From an uncultured Bacteroidota bacterium (GTDB lineage: Bacteria > Bacteroidota > Bacteroidia > 2-12-FULL-35-15), in NCBI GenBank assembly GCA_903926385.1, contig CAIYIS010000039.1, forward strand, positions 62,001 to 126,000: DNA of 64,000 nucleotides. The letters are read 5' to 3'. Shown one piece after another: positions 26,769-35,197 of the stretch. Both the position numbers and the translations under genes were made by a program. Position 1 is the stretch's first letter. The number at the start of each line of letters is the position of its first letter. The notes below the pieces were generated by a model. The model saw nothing but the letters and a program-made list of their open reading frames with translations. It had not been told where the DNA came from and did not search any database.

Positions 26769-27767
26769 TTAGTCAGTTTGCAACGTATGTTTTTGGTCAG
26801 GAAGCAAATTTTCCAGCGTCCAGTCCAGGCGTTTTACAAATTCCATTTTACGTTCTTTACATTCCTTGAGCGGACAAAGCGGGCATGATACCGGCAAACA
26901 AGGGTCGGCATGAATAAAAAACTCCACCTCGCCTTCCAGCTTATCAGTTATCAACTCTTCCACAGCCGTAACTTCAGCATGCGATTGTTCCAACCTCTCG
27001 TACCAAGGCAAAGTAATATGAGCATCAATATGCAGGTGGGCACCATATTTAAGCACACGCAGGTTGTGCATGTCAATCCATTTTTCGTGGCGATTTTCAT
27101 TCAATATCTTCACCACTTCATCCAATTTTTCATAATCAGCTTCGTCCAAAAGGCTATTCACCGATTCTTTGAGCAGTTGAAATCCTGTATAAAATATGTA
27201 TAATCCGAGTAAGATAGCAATGAGGTTATCTAACCAAAATAATTTAGTAAAATAAATAATCACTAAACCTATAACCACAGCAACACTCGAAACAGTGTCT
27301 ATTATCAAGTGTTTGCCATCGGCCACCATCAAAGCGGAGTCTGTTTTTTTTCCTTGTTTAACCAGAAAAGAGCCCATCAGATAATTGCATAGACCCGCAA
27401 ATATCGACAGATAAACACCCACATCAATCGATTCCATGGCCGAAGGATGAAAAAATCCCATCACCGATTTCAGAATAATTGCACCTCCGGTGAGCACAAT
27501 CAGTCCTCCTTCTAGCCCAACAGAGAGGTATTCTACCTTACCATGTCCGTATGGATGATTTCTGTCTTTAGGTTGAGCAGCATAGTAAACACTGAACAAT
27601 GCAAAACCACCCGCCACAACATTGATGATGTTTTCGAAAGCATCCGTTAGTATAGCATTAGAATGAGTAATGATATAAGCCGAAAATTTGATGATGGTGA
27701 GCAGGACACTGAACACAAGCATCCAGGCCATTGTTTTTATTTTAAAAGCATTGTTTTTGGAAATCAT
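26769..27767 (-). CDS. Cation diffusion facilitator (CDF) transporter
   Basis: 332-aa inner-membrane exporter of divalent cations such as Zn or Fe. There are about six transmembrane helices. TM2 carries SNAILTDAFENIINVV and TM5 carries ADGKHLIIDTVSS, the usual HxxxD half of the metal site, while the TM2 side is variant. A cytoplasmic ferredoxin-like domain includes HLHIDAHITLPW. The C-terminus adds a cysteine cluster, HADPCLPVSCPLCPLKEC. The -7 element lies only 4 nt before the ATG, so the mRNA may be leaderless, or translation may start at Met13. Confidence 0.9.
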   Translation of the reverse strand: MISKNNAFKIKTMAWMLVFSVLLTIIKFSAYIITHSNAILTDAFENIINVVAGGFALFSVYYAAQPKDRNHPYGHGKVEYLSVGLEGGLIVLTGGAIILKSVMGFFHPSAMESIDVGVYLSIFAGLCNYLMGSFLVKQGKKTDSALMVADGKHLIIDTVSSVAVVIGLVIIYFTKLFWLDNLIAILLGLYIFYTGFQLLKESVNSLLDEADYEKLDEVVKILNENRHEKWIDMHNLRVLKYGAHLHIDAHITLPWYERLEQSHAEVTAVEELITDKLEGEVEFFIHADPCLPVSCPLCPLKECKERKMEFVKRLDWTLENLLPDQKHTLQTD

Positions 27768-27771
27768 ACGG

Positions 27772-27779
27772 CAAACTTA
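27772..27779 (-). promoter_or_regulatory. Putative -7 element for CDF transporter
   Basis: TAAGTTTG on the minus strand, ending 4 nt before the annotated ATG. Confidence 0.45.
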
Positions 27780-27819
27780 AGAATAAAGCACCAACCTGAG
27801 CCATGTAAACGAAATAATT

Positions 27820-27827
27820 TACCTTTG
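27820..27827 (+). promoter_or_regulatory. Putative -7 element for CoA-transferase gene
   Basis: TACCTTTG, 14 nt upstream of the ATG at 27842. Confidence 0.6.
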
Positions 27828-27841
27828 AAAAAAATAATTCA

Positions 27842-28912
27842 ATGAATCATTTCTTTAAAAATTTAAAAGTGGTGGAACTTGCCAATGTGTTGGCGGGACC
27901 TGCTGTGGGTATGTTTTTTTCGGAACTAGGTGCGGATGTAATAAAAATAGAGAATAAACTTACCGGAGGAGATGTAACCAGAAGTTGGAAACTACCTTCG
28001 GAAGATGTTTCTTCACCTGTTTCGGCTTATTATGCTTCAGTAAACTGGAATAAAACCAGTTTATTTATTGATTTTAATATCAAGAAAGAGAGGGAACGTG
28101 TTTTGGAAATAATCCGTGAAGCGGATGTTGTGATTGTTAACTACAAACCAGGAGACGATAAAAAATGGGGAATGAATTATGCTGCACTCAAAAAAATAAA
28201 CCCTACAATTATTTACGGACAAATAACTGGTTTTGGCGAAAAAGACAAACGAACAGCATTCGATTTGGTTCTTCAGGCCGAAACCGGATTTATGTATATG
28301 AATGGTACCCCTCAAAGCGGACCACTCAAAATGCCGGTTGCTATTATCGATTTGATGGCGGCTCATCAACTAAAAGAAGGAATTTTGCTGGCAATGATGC
28401 GTAAAATGAAAACAGGCAAAGGCGGAAAGGTTAGCGTTTCTCTCTTTGATGCAGCTGTTGCTTCGCTGGCCAATCAGGCCGCCAATTGGCTTGTGGCAAA
28501 TCACAATCCTCAACCTATTGGGTCCCTTCATCCTAATATTGCTCCTTATGGAGAGATTTTCGAAACCATCGATCATCGAAAAATCGTTCTTGCTATAGGT
28601 ACCGACAAACAATTTAAGTTATTGTGTGAGTTTTTTAAGTCACCTAAATTAAGCAATAAAAAGGAGTTTTATACGAATAGCAGCAGAGTTGTGCATAGAG
28701 AAAAACTCGCAGAAATACTTAGGTTAGAATTCAAGAAATACAGTGCCGTAAAAATAATGAAGTACTGTTACGAACATGATATACCTGCAGGAGTAGTAAA
28801 GTCAGTGGCAGAAGTGTTTGAAAACAAAGAAACGAAGAGCAATCTATTAACCACGGTAAATGCAAAGAAAAAGAAGATATCGGTGGTTAAAACGGTTGCT
28901 TTAAAAATGTAA
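27842..28912 (+). CDS. CaiB/BaiF family (class III) CoA-transferase
   Basis: 356 aa, predicted to move CoA between carboxylic acids. Family signatures: VVELANVLAGPAVGMFFSELGADVIKIEN at the N-terminus, VNWNKTSLFIDF, and the region with the catalytic aspartate, RTAFDLVLQAETGFM. DLMAAHQLKEGILLAMMRKMKTGKGGKVSVSLFDAAV follows. It is slightly shorter than the usual roughly 400 aa. The substrate pair is not identifiable, and no acyl-CoA pathway genes are adjacent. Confidence 0.92.
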   Translation: MNHFFKNLKVVELANVLAGPAVGMFFSELGADVIKIENKLTGGDVTRSWKLPSEDVSSPVSAYYASVNWNKTSLFIDFNIKKERERVLEIIREADVVIVNYKPGDDKKWGMNYAALKKINPTIIYGQITGFGEKDKRTAFDLVLQAETGFMYMNGTPQSGPLKMPVAIIDLMAAHQLKEGILLAMMRKMKTGKGGKVSVSLFDAAVASLANQAANWLVANHNPQPIGSLHPNIAPYGEIFETIDHRKIVLAIGTDKQFKLLCEFFKSPKLSNKKEFYTNSSRVVHREKLAEILRLEFKKYSAVKIMKYCYEHDIPAGVVKSVAEVFENKETKSNLLTTVNAKKKKISVVKTVALKM

Positions 28913-28982
28913 TTTTAGCTAATTATTGATAAAAGTCTTAAAAAATAATTTTCTGAATTGTTGTGTACTTAAAATATTTCTC

Positions 28983-28990
28983 TATTTTTG
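28983..28990 (+). promoter_or_regulatory. Putative -7 element for outer-membrane protein gene
   Basis: TATTTTTG, 33 nt upstream of the ATG at 29024. Confidence 0.5.
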
Positions 28991-29023
28991 TTTCCGAAAA
29001 ATCGGCAGGTTGTCGAAAAAACT

Positions 29024-29986
29024 ATGCATAAAAAACTACTTTTATTTTTATTGATTTTCATGCCTTTCTTTGTTTCCGCTCAATACGGTAATAAAGTAAA
29101 AAGAAGAAACAATGAAGGTTTCATAAACAAAAAAAACCGTCCTTCACGTCAAATCGTTTTGGGCTTTGGAGCAGCTAATTTTCTGGGAGAACTGGGAGGA
29201 GCGAATCAGATTGGAACCTATTTCGTAAAAGATATGGAATTTTCTACTACATGTCCATCTGCTGCATTGGCATATCGTTATAAAATGAGTCAATGGTTTG
29301 CAGTAACTGGTGGGTTCCATTACCTGCTTGTAAAAGGAAATGATAATCTTACCACCGAACCGTTTCGTCAAAACAGAAATTTAAATTTCAAATCAAATAT
29401 TTTTGAGCTATCTGTTCAGGGTGAGCTTTATTTCACTAAGGAACAACAAGGACATTTATATCGTATCAAAAACGCCAAAGGAAAAAAGAACTATAAACTT
29501 CAGGTTTATGCTTTTGCTGGTGTAGGTGGATTTTATTATAATCCAAAGGCTCTTTATCATGGAAAATGGGTAGCATTGCAGCCTTTAGGGACTGAAGGCG
29601 AAGGTTTGCCTGACGGCCCCAAAAAGTATTCGCGTTTTAGCATTTGTATACCTTATGGTTTGGGAGCATCAGAAGGGGTCGGAAGAGATTGGAGTGTAGG
29701 TTTGGAAATAGGAATTAGAAAAACTTTTACCGATTACATTGATGATGTGAGTGGAAATTATTACGACAAGGCAGCAATTGCAGAAGCCCATGGGCAAACA
29801 GCCGTGGCTCTTTCCGATCCATCTATAGCCCCGTATCCACTATCACTCGAAAATTCGGCACATTATCAACAAACTTCAACAGGTCAACAACGTGGCGACC
29901 CTACTCATAAAGATGCTTATTTCTTTACAAATATTACAGTTACGTATAAATTAAAAACTAGACGTTCGGTTAAATCTAAATTTTAA
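29024..29986 (+). CDS. Outer-membrane beta-barrel-like protein (DUF6089-like)
   Basis: 320 aa with a signal peptide (KLLLFLLIFMPFFVSAQ). Alternating aromatic strands, a GAANFLGELGG motif after a basic linker and a final strand-like TNITVTYKLKTRRSVKSKF suggest an outer-membrane barrel of the type common in Bacteroidota. The ATG at 29024 is preferred to the longer frame from 28988, which overlaps the promoter element. No specific function can be given. An acetyltransferase gene follows 16 bp downstream. Confidence 0.75.
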   Translation: MHKKLLLFLLIFMPFFVSAQYGNKVKRRNNEGFINKKNRPSRQIVLGFGAANFLGELGGANQIGTYFVKDMEFSTTCPSAALAYRYKMSQWFAVTGGFHYLLVKGNDNLTTEPFRQNRNLNFKSNIFELSVQGELYFTKEQQGHLYRIKNAKGKKNYKLQVYAFAGVGGFYYNPKALYHGKWVALQPLGTEGEGLPDGPKKYSRFSICIPYGLGASEGVGRDWSVGLEIGIRKTFTDYIDDVSGNYYDKAAIAEAHGQTAVALSDPSIAPYPLSLENSAHYQQTSTGQQRGDPTHKDAYFFTNITVTYKLKTRRSVKSKF

Positions 29987-30002
29987 TTATACTCTTTATT
30001 TC

Positions 30003-30449
30003 TTGAATTTGTTTTCAGTTAAAATAAGTGAGCCTCAAACCCCAATGGAGTTTGAGGTTTATTATTTATTACGATTTGAAGTGCTTCGTAAACCATGGAA
30101 TAAACCTCCAGGCAGCGAAAAGGATGATATGGAAGCTCAATGTATACATGCCTTTGCCAGAGACGAAAACAATACCATATTAGGTGTTTGTCGTATGCAA
30201 TTCAATAATTCTGAAGAAGCCCAGATACGATACATGGCAGTAGGAGAAAAAGCACAGGGTAAAGGTGTAGGGAAAATGCTTATTCTGTATATGGAATCTA
30301 AAGCTAAGAAAGCTGGAGCAGTCAAGGTAATTTTGCAGTCCAGAGAAACGGCAGTCAATTTTTATGCAAAATGCGGTTACTCAGTGATAGAAAAAAGTTA
30401 TCTCATGTGGGATCAGATACAGCACTATTTAATGCAGAAAGAACTGTAG
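30003..30449 (+). CDS. GNAT family N-acetyltransferase
   Basis: 148 aa. Acetyl-CoA binding motif A is IRYMAVGEKAQGKGVGKMLILYMESKAKKAGA (about residues 75-106), followed by VNFYAKCGYSVIEKSY. No ATG lies at the expected N-terminus. TTG at 30003 or 30009 would keep the first beta strand (FSVKISEPQT); the first ATG, at 30048, would cut it off. The substrate is unknown. It may be co-transcribed with the outer-membrane protein upstream. Confidence 0.82.
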   Translation: MNLFSVKISEPQTPMEFEVYYLLRFEVLRKPWNKPPGSEKDDMEAQCIHAFARDENNTILGVCRMQFNNSEEAQIRYMAVGEKAQGKGVGKMLILYMESKAKKAGAVKVILQSRETAVNFYAKCGYSVIEKSYLMWDQIQHYLMQKEL

Positions 30450-30456
30450 AAATGGA

Positions 30457-31374
30457 TTAAGGTTCCGTTTCTTTTGCGAATGCCCGTTCAGTAATAATCG
30501 AAAACTCTTTATAATAATACACTCCTCCCCAGGCATATTCAACCTTACGGTAGTTAATATCAGTCCCATTAATGTTAACTATATAGAGCGTTACCTTTCT
30601 CCTATCTTCTGTAATATCCCTACGCGTTACCTTTCTAATAATAGGTTCAGTTTCAGAAACTAATTCCACTCCTTTAGGCAAAGGCACTTCTTCCACATGC
30701 GTGTAAACTGGCTGTTCAATTTTTACAGGAATAGGCTTACTCTTTTCAACCGGAGGAGGCTCTGTTTTTACAGGAATAGGTTTGCTCTTTTCCACAATAG
30801 GCGCAGGAGGTGGCGGTGGTGGAGGTGGCGGAGGAGGAGGTGGTGGTTTGGGAGCAGGAACTGCCTTTTCTTCATCCTTTTTTTGCATGGCTAGTGCAGT
30901 TTGGGTATAATCCTTATCATAATCGAAATCCAATTTTTCCATGCTATATTGAATTCGTCCTACAGGCTGAGAATAAGTAACAATTTGGTTTTCTGGTTGA
31001 GGATGCAACTCAACAGTTATCTTAAATGTTGCAAAATCATCTTCCTCTCGTCCGCTTGGAATGTGTGCATCGATAATAAGATTTTTGGTTATATATCCCA
31101 TTTTAGTACAAGTCACCAGATATTGAATCCCTAACTCGAGGTCCACTGTGTATTTTCCACCATCTGGATCTATAACCCTATAAACTGTTCCGTTTTTAGA
31201 AATAGAAATTTTGGAATTTTTCAAATCCCCTTTTTCGATATCCAACTTGAATTTCACTTTAAAGGTGGGTTCTTTTTGGGCAAAAGCAGAGTTACCCCAA
31301 ACGAACAATAACAGGAAAGTTATTGAAATTCGCGAAAATGCGGTACATAAGATTGGTTGATAAAATTTGTTCAT
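30457..31374 (-). CDS. Secreted proline-rich protein of unknown function
   Basis: 305 aa. It has a signal peptide (ITFLLLFVWGNSAFAQ), then a beta-rich domain at about 38-125 resembling a carboxypeptidase-regulatory fold (FKLDIEKGDLKNSKISISKNG). A run of 14 consecutive prolines near residue 180 is followed by a repeated KSKPIPVK element. The C-terminal globular stretch ends VEYAWGGVYYYKEFSIITERAF. It resembles envelope proteins that span the periplasm. No family is firmly recognised. It is transcribed divergently from suhB. Confidence 0.7.
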   Translation of the reverse strand: MNKFYQPILCTAFSRISITFLLLFVWGNSAFAQKEPTFKVKFKLDIEKGDLKNSKISISKNGTVYRVIDPDGGKYTVDLELGIQYLVTCTKMGYITKNLIIDAHIPSGREEDDFATFKITVELHPQPENQIVTYSQPVGRIQYSMEKLDFDYDKDYTQTALAMQKKDEEKAVPAPKPPPPPPPPPPPPPPAPIVEKSKPIPVKTEPPPVEKSKPIPVKIEQPVYTHVEEVPLPKGVELVSETEPIIRKVTRRDITEDRRKVTLYIVNINGTDINYRKVEYAWGGVYYYKEFSIITERAFAKETEP

Positions 31375-31387
31375 TGGTTATTGGGGT

Positions 31388-31395
31388 CAAAAATA
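31388..31395 (-). promoter_or_regulatory. Putative -7 element for proline-rich protein gene
   Basis: TATTTTTG on the minus strand, 13 nt upstream of the 31374 start. Confidence 0.5.
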
Positions 31396-31443
31396 TAAAA
31401 TTATTTGTGTAAAAAACCATTCATTCGATGAAACATATAATTG

Positions 31444-31451
31444 TACCTTTG
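31444..31451 (+). promoter_or_regulatory. Putative -7 element for inositol monophosphatase gene
   Basis: TACCTTTG, 16 nt upstream of the ATG at 31468. Confidence 0.6.
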
Positions 31452-31467
31452 AACACAAAATAAAATT

Positions 31468-32268
31468 ATGAGCATTGATTTAGAGAAACTGACCTCCCAA
31501 GTATGTCTGCTTGCCAAAGAAACAGGGGCATTTATAAAGAATGAAAGAATAAACTTCACTACTCAATCAGTGGAAGTAAAGGGGAAAAACGATTATGTAT
31601 CCTATGTTGATAAAACATCTGAACAACGCATCATTAAAGTGCTTTCGGATTTACTTCCCGAATCGGGTTTCATTGCTGAAGAAGGTACCAATAAAACAAA
31701 AGGTGAAATTTACAACTGGATTATCGACCCACTTGACGGGACAACCAATTTTATTCATGGTATTCCATGTTTTGCGGTCAGCATAGCACTTATGCAAAAT
31801 AATCGAATAGTACTTGGTGTGGTGTATGAAGTTAACTTTGATGAGTGTTTTTATGCATGGGATAATAGCCCGGCTTATTTAAACGGAAAAGAAATTAATG
31901 TTTCAAAAGCGGATAAGCTTGCTGATAGCTTGCTTGCCACCGGATTTCCATACTATGATTATTCAAGAATGAATGAGTATATAAACTTATTCAAGTATTT
32001 TATGCAACATACACATGGGTTGAGAAGGCTAGGTTCTGCCGCCACTGATTTGGCTTATGTGGCATGCGGCCGATTCGAAGGATTTTATGAGTACGGATTA
32101 CAACCTTGGGATGTGGCAGCAGGTGCCTTTATTGTTCAGCAAGCCGGAGGTCGAATTACCGACTTTTCCGGTGGGGATAACTATATTTTCGGAAAAGAAC
32201 TAGTAGCAGGCAACAATGCCTGTTTTGATGAATTTTTAAACACTGTAAAAACACACTTTAATTTGTAA
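31468..32268 (+). CDS. suhB: Inositol monophosphatase family protein
   Basis: 266-aa Mg-dependent phosphatase. The metal-binding motifs are intact: GFIAEEGT (about residues 68-75), IDPLDGTTNFIHGIP (about 86-100) and LQPWDVAAGAFIVQQAGG near the C-terminus. It acts on inositol-1-phosphate or related sugar phosphates; SuhB orthology is by general similarity. Its stop codon overlaps the ATG of a 39-codon membrane ORF. Confidence 0.92.
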   Translation: MSIDLEKLTSQVCLLAKETGAFIKNERINFTTQSVEVKGKNDYVSYVDKTSEQRIIKVLSDLLPESGFIAEEGTNKTKGEIYNWIIDPLDGTTNFIHGIPCFAVSIALMQNNRIVLGVVYEVNFDECFYAWDNSPAYLNGKEINVSKADKLADSLLATGFPYYDYSRMNEYINLFKYFMQHTHGLRRLGSAATDLAYVACGRFEGFYEYGLQPWDVAAGAFIVQQAGGRITDFSGGDNYIFGKELVAGNNACFDEFLNTVKTHFNL

Positions 32269-32387
32269 TGGAAGAAAAACCGAAACCTAAAAACACTTGG
32301 CAATACATCAAAATTTATTTTCCTGATGTTTGGCAAAATCTGCTCATCATACTTATCATGATTTTGGCCGCAATCTTCATCTTGTAG
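32268..32387 (+). CDS. Small single-pass membrane protein overlapping suhB stop
   Basis: 39-aa ORF whose ATG shares one base with the suhB TAA (TAATG arrangement), typical of translational coupling. The N-terminus is charged and lysine/proline-rich (MEEKPKPKNTWQYIKIYF). The C-terminal half is one hydrophobic helix (NLLIILIMILAAIFIL). No family recognised. It is supported by the start/stop overlap, clean topology and position in front of the next promoter, but its small size leaves doubt. Confidence 0.6.
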   Translation: MEEKPKPKNTWQYIKIYFPDVWQNLLIILIMILAAIFIL

Positions 32388-32495
32388 AGAGCCATTCTCC
32401 CTGTTCCAAACGATTTATTTTTCAATATTAATCAGACCGAAATCTGAATCCTTTTTAACATCGAAGATTAATCGTCTTGGTTTGCATATTTTTGA

Positions 32496-32503
32496 TAAAT
32501 TTG
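32496..32503 (+). promoter_or_regulatory. Putative -7 element for ketosynthase cluster
   Basis: TAAATTTG, 19 nt before the first gene of the cluster (32523). It is the only clear promoter element I found ahead of the genes running to 39560. Confidence 0.5.
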
Positions 32504-32522
32504 CGTCCTTTTGATAAAATGA

Positions 32523-32972
32523 ATGGAAACTTTAACCAAAACAACAGCTGTAAAGGTAAATCACCTGACGAATCGCACCGAATCGCCTGTGCGTTTCAGT
32601 GAGGTAGACTCGGTGGGAATTATCTGGCACGGACATTACATCAAGTTTTTTGAAGATGGTCGAGAAGCTTTTGGCAAGCAGTACAACTTAGGATATCTGG
32701 ATGTTTATAAAAACAAATATTTTACCCCTTTAGTCAACATAAATGTTGATTTTAAAAAAACGGTAAAATATGGTGATAGTTTGATAATAGAAACCTCGTT
32801 TATTGATAATCCTGCAGCTAAGATCATTTTTCAATATAAGATTTATCGTAAATCGGATAATGAATTGGTGGCGTCAGGAGAATCCACGCAGGTATTTATT
32901 AATCTTGACCATGAGTTATATATTTCCACTCCTCCTTTTTTTGAAGAATGGAAAAAAACACAAGGATTGTAG
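32523..32972 (+). CDS. Hotdog-fold acyl-CoA/acyl-ACP thioesterase
   Basis: 149-aa member of the 4-hydroxybenzoyl-CoA thioesterase (4HBT) family. The active-site region RFSEVDSVGIIWHGHYIKFF carries the usual aspartate and HGHY pattern, followed by the helix EDGREAFGKQY. It likely releases or edits acyl chains on CoA or ACP. It is first in a one-direction cluster with ketosynthases and an ACP, and hotdog thioesterases occur in aryl-polyene and flexirubin gene sets. 38 bp precede the first ketosynthase. Confidence 0.88.
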   Translation: METLTKTTAVKVNHLTNRTESPVRFSEVDSVGIIWHGHYIKFFEDGREAFGKQYNLGYLDVYKNKYFTPLVNINVDFKKTVKYGDSLIIETSFIDNPAAKIIFQYKIYRKSDNELVASGESTQVFINLDHELYISTPPFFEEWKKTQGL

Positions 32973-33010
32973 TAACAAGAATCCTTAATTAGAACGAACC
33001 AATCAAAACA

Positions 33011-34825
33011 ATGAACGTTTACGCGATAGCAGATAATATAATTTCTCCACTTGGCTTTACCAGTGCTGAAAATTTCGAACACCTCCGGCAGATGCAAACC
33101 GGAGTTCTGTTGGCAACGCATTCATCGCTTTCTGCCGAACCTGTTTATGCTGCTCAAGTGGATAACCAAAAATTAGACTCCGTTTTTTCTTCGTTTGGTA
33201 ACATTTCCGATTTTACTCCACTCGAAAAGATGGTGATTGTATCTGTAACAGATGCACTATCTCAAAACAAGAATATTGATATCAAGAATGAGAAAACACT
33301 TCTGATATTATCAACCACTAAAGGGAATATTAATTTGTTGGATAAAACCATCGAAAACAATTTTGGCCCGGAACGAGTTTACCTTTGGGAAACGGCAAAT
33401 GTAATCGCGAAATATTTTGAAAATCCCAATCAACCCCTTGTGGTGTCGAATGCTTGTATATCTGGCGTGTTGGCTTTAATAGTAGCGAAACGAGTACTGG
33501 ATGACAAAAAATTTGAAACAGTAGTGGTAGTAGGTGCCGATGTATTAACTCATTTTGTGGTATCTGGATTTCAATCATTCAAGGCTATCAGTAGTAATGT
33601 TGCCAAACCATATGACGCGGCAAGAGATGGTATTTCATTAGGTGAAGGTTGCGGAACAATTATTTTAACCAGCAATAAAGAACTTTTAACTTCAGGGCAA
33701 CCTGCCATAATATTAGCTGGTGGAGCCAGTTCCAACGATGCCAACCACATTTCTGGCCCTTCTAGAACAGGCGAAGGGTTGCAGATGGCAATAAATAAAA
33801 CCTTAGAAGAAGCTCATATTTCGCCTTCGGAAATAGATTACATTTCTGGTCACGGCACAGCTACTTTGTTTAATGACGATATGGAATCGCTTGCAGTTTC
33901 GGGTGCTCAACTTGGCTCAGTGCCCATGAACAGTTTAAAGAGTTATTTCGGACATACACTTGGAGCTGCAGGTATCATCGAATCTATCATCGGACTTCAT
34001 TCGATGAAAAATAACACTTTAATTGGCACCTTTAATTTTAGTGAACTGGGTGTGGCTGCACCGGTAAATATCATAAAAGAAACACAAGAATCTCGAGTAG
34101 ATAACTGCCTTAAAACTGCAGCAGGATTTGGGGGGTGTAATGCCGCAGTATTATTTCGTAAATCAGATAACCCTGTAGATGTATCTCAAAATTTACATAC
34201 CGATAATTACATCACTTCGTTTTGTTCATTTCAAAACGGAGAGTTAAGGATTAATAACAACACTGATTTCACCAATTCTGAAAATATTTCTTCTATAGAT
34301 TTCCTGAAATCAGTTTATACTCATTATGAATTCAATTATCCGAAGTTTTATAAAATGGATAATCTGTGTAAACTTGCGTTCGCAACATCCGAGCTACTTT
34401 TAAAAGCAAATAAAATAACAGAAAAATACAACCCTTCCGATATTGCCATTGTAATTGCCAACAGTTCCTCATCATTGGATATCGACACTGAACATCAAAA
34501 AGCAATTTCGAACAAAGAAAATTATTTTCCAAGCCCTGCAGTGTTTGTATACACATTAGCCAACATTCTTATAGGTGAAATTGCAATCAGAAATAAGGTA
34601 ACTGGTGAAAACACATTCTATATTTTTGATAAATTTGATGCTGATTTTATGAGTTCATACATCAATTCATTGTTGAATACGGGAAGAGCAAAATGCTGCA
34701 TAACCGGCTGGGTGGAGTATTTCGATAATAAGTATCATGCTTTTTTATATACAGTCGAAAAGCAACAGGGGCTCGTAAGTATAGCTCACACAAAAGAACA
34801 ATTAATTAATTTATATAATAAATAA
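33011..34825 (+). CDS. Beta-ketoacyl-ACP synthase fused to a half-size ketosynthase-like domain
   Basis: 604 aa. Residues 1-385 form a FabF-type condensing enzyme with Cys149 (VVSNACISG), His281 (SGHGTATLFND) and His315 (YFGHTLGAAG), so it looks catalytically complete. Residues about 395-604 form a second segment that looks like a partial ketosynthase: DIAIVIANSSSSLDIDTEHQ, PSPAVFVYTLANILIGEIAIR and AKCCITGWVEYF. That segment has no recognisable ketosynthase Cys motif and no HGT motif. I believe related short proteins are encoded separately in flexirubin-type clusters, so this may be a gene fusion. It probably elongates acyl chains on the ACP encoded next. Confidence 0.88.
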   Translation: MNVYAIADNIISPLGFTSAENFEHLRQMQTGVLLATHSSLSAEPVYAAQVDNQKLDSVFSSFGNISDFTPLEKMVIVSVTDALSQNKNIDIKNEKTLLILSTTKGNINLLDKTIENNFGPERVYLWETANVIAKYFENPNQPLVVSNACISGVLALIVAKRVLDDKKFETVVVVGADVLTHFVVSGFQSFKAISSNVAKPYDAARDGISLGEGCGTIILTSNKELLTSGQPAIILAGGASSNDANHISGPSRTGEGLQMAINKTLEEAHISPSEIDYISGHGTATLFNDDMESLAVSGAQLGSVPMNSLKSYFGHTLGAAGIIESIIGLHSMKNNTLIGTFNFSELGVAAPVNIIKETQESRVDNCLKTAAGFGGCNAAVLFRKSDNPVDVSQNLHTDNYITSFCSFQNGELRINNNTDFTNSENISSIDFLKSVYTHYEFNYPKFYKMDNLCKLAFATSELLLKANKITEKYNPSDIAIVIANSSSSLDIDTEHQKAISNKENYFPSPAVFVYTLANILIGEIAIRNKVTGENTFYIFDKFDADFMSSYINSLLNTGRAKCCITGWVEYFDNKYHAFLYTVEKQQGLVSIAHTKEQLINLYNK

Positions 34826-34893
34826 TAACAACCGCTGAAACCCGGCAAATACTCGTAAGATTAGAAAACGGATAAGCATAAAAACAGAAAATT

Positions 34894-35148
34894 ATGGACG
34901 CATTGATGGACAAATTAAAAGAGGAAATTATTTTACAATTGAATCTGGAAGGTGTAAAAAAAGAAGATATCGATAACGACTCGCCTTTATTTGGTGAAGG
35001 TTTGGGATTAGATTCTATTGATGCACTTGAGCTGATTGTATTGCTCGAAAAAAATTATGGTATTAAAATAGCAAATCCGGCTGACGGAAAAAAGATATTT
35101 CAGTCGATCAGAACAATGGCTGCTTATATACAAGAAAACAAAAAGTAA
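34894..35148 (+). CDS. Acyl carrier protein
   Basis: 84-aa dedicated acyl carrier protein. The phosphopantetheine site is Ser41 in GLGLDSIDALELIVLLEKNYG. The four-helix layout and acidic character are typical. The gene is flanked by ketosynthases on both sides, so it is likely a pathway-specific carrier rather than the primary fatty-acid ACP. Confidence 0.95.
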   Translation: MDALMDKLKEEIILQLNLEGVKKEDIDNDSPLFGEGLGLDSIDALELIVLLEKNYGIKIANPADGKKIFQSIRTMAAYIQENKK

Positions 35149-35197
35149 TCTTTTAATAATATTGTAATTGACAATTCGTATTGACAATTAAAGAAGA

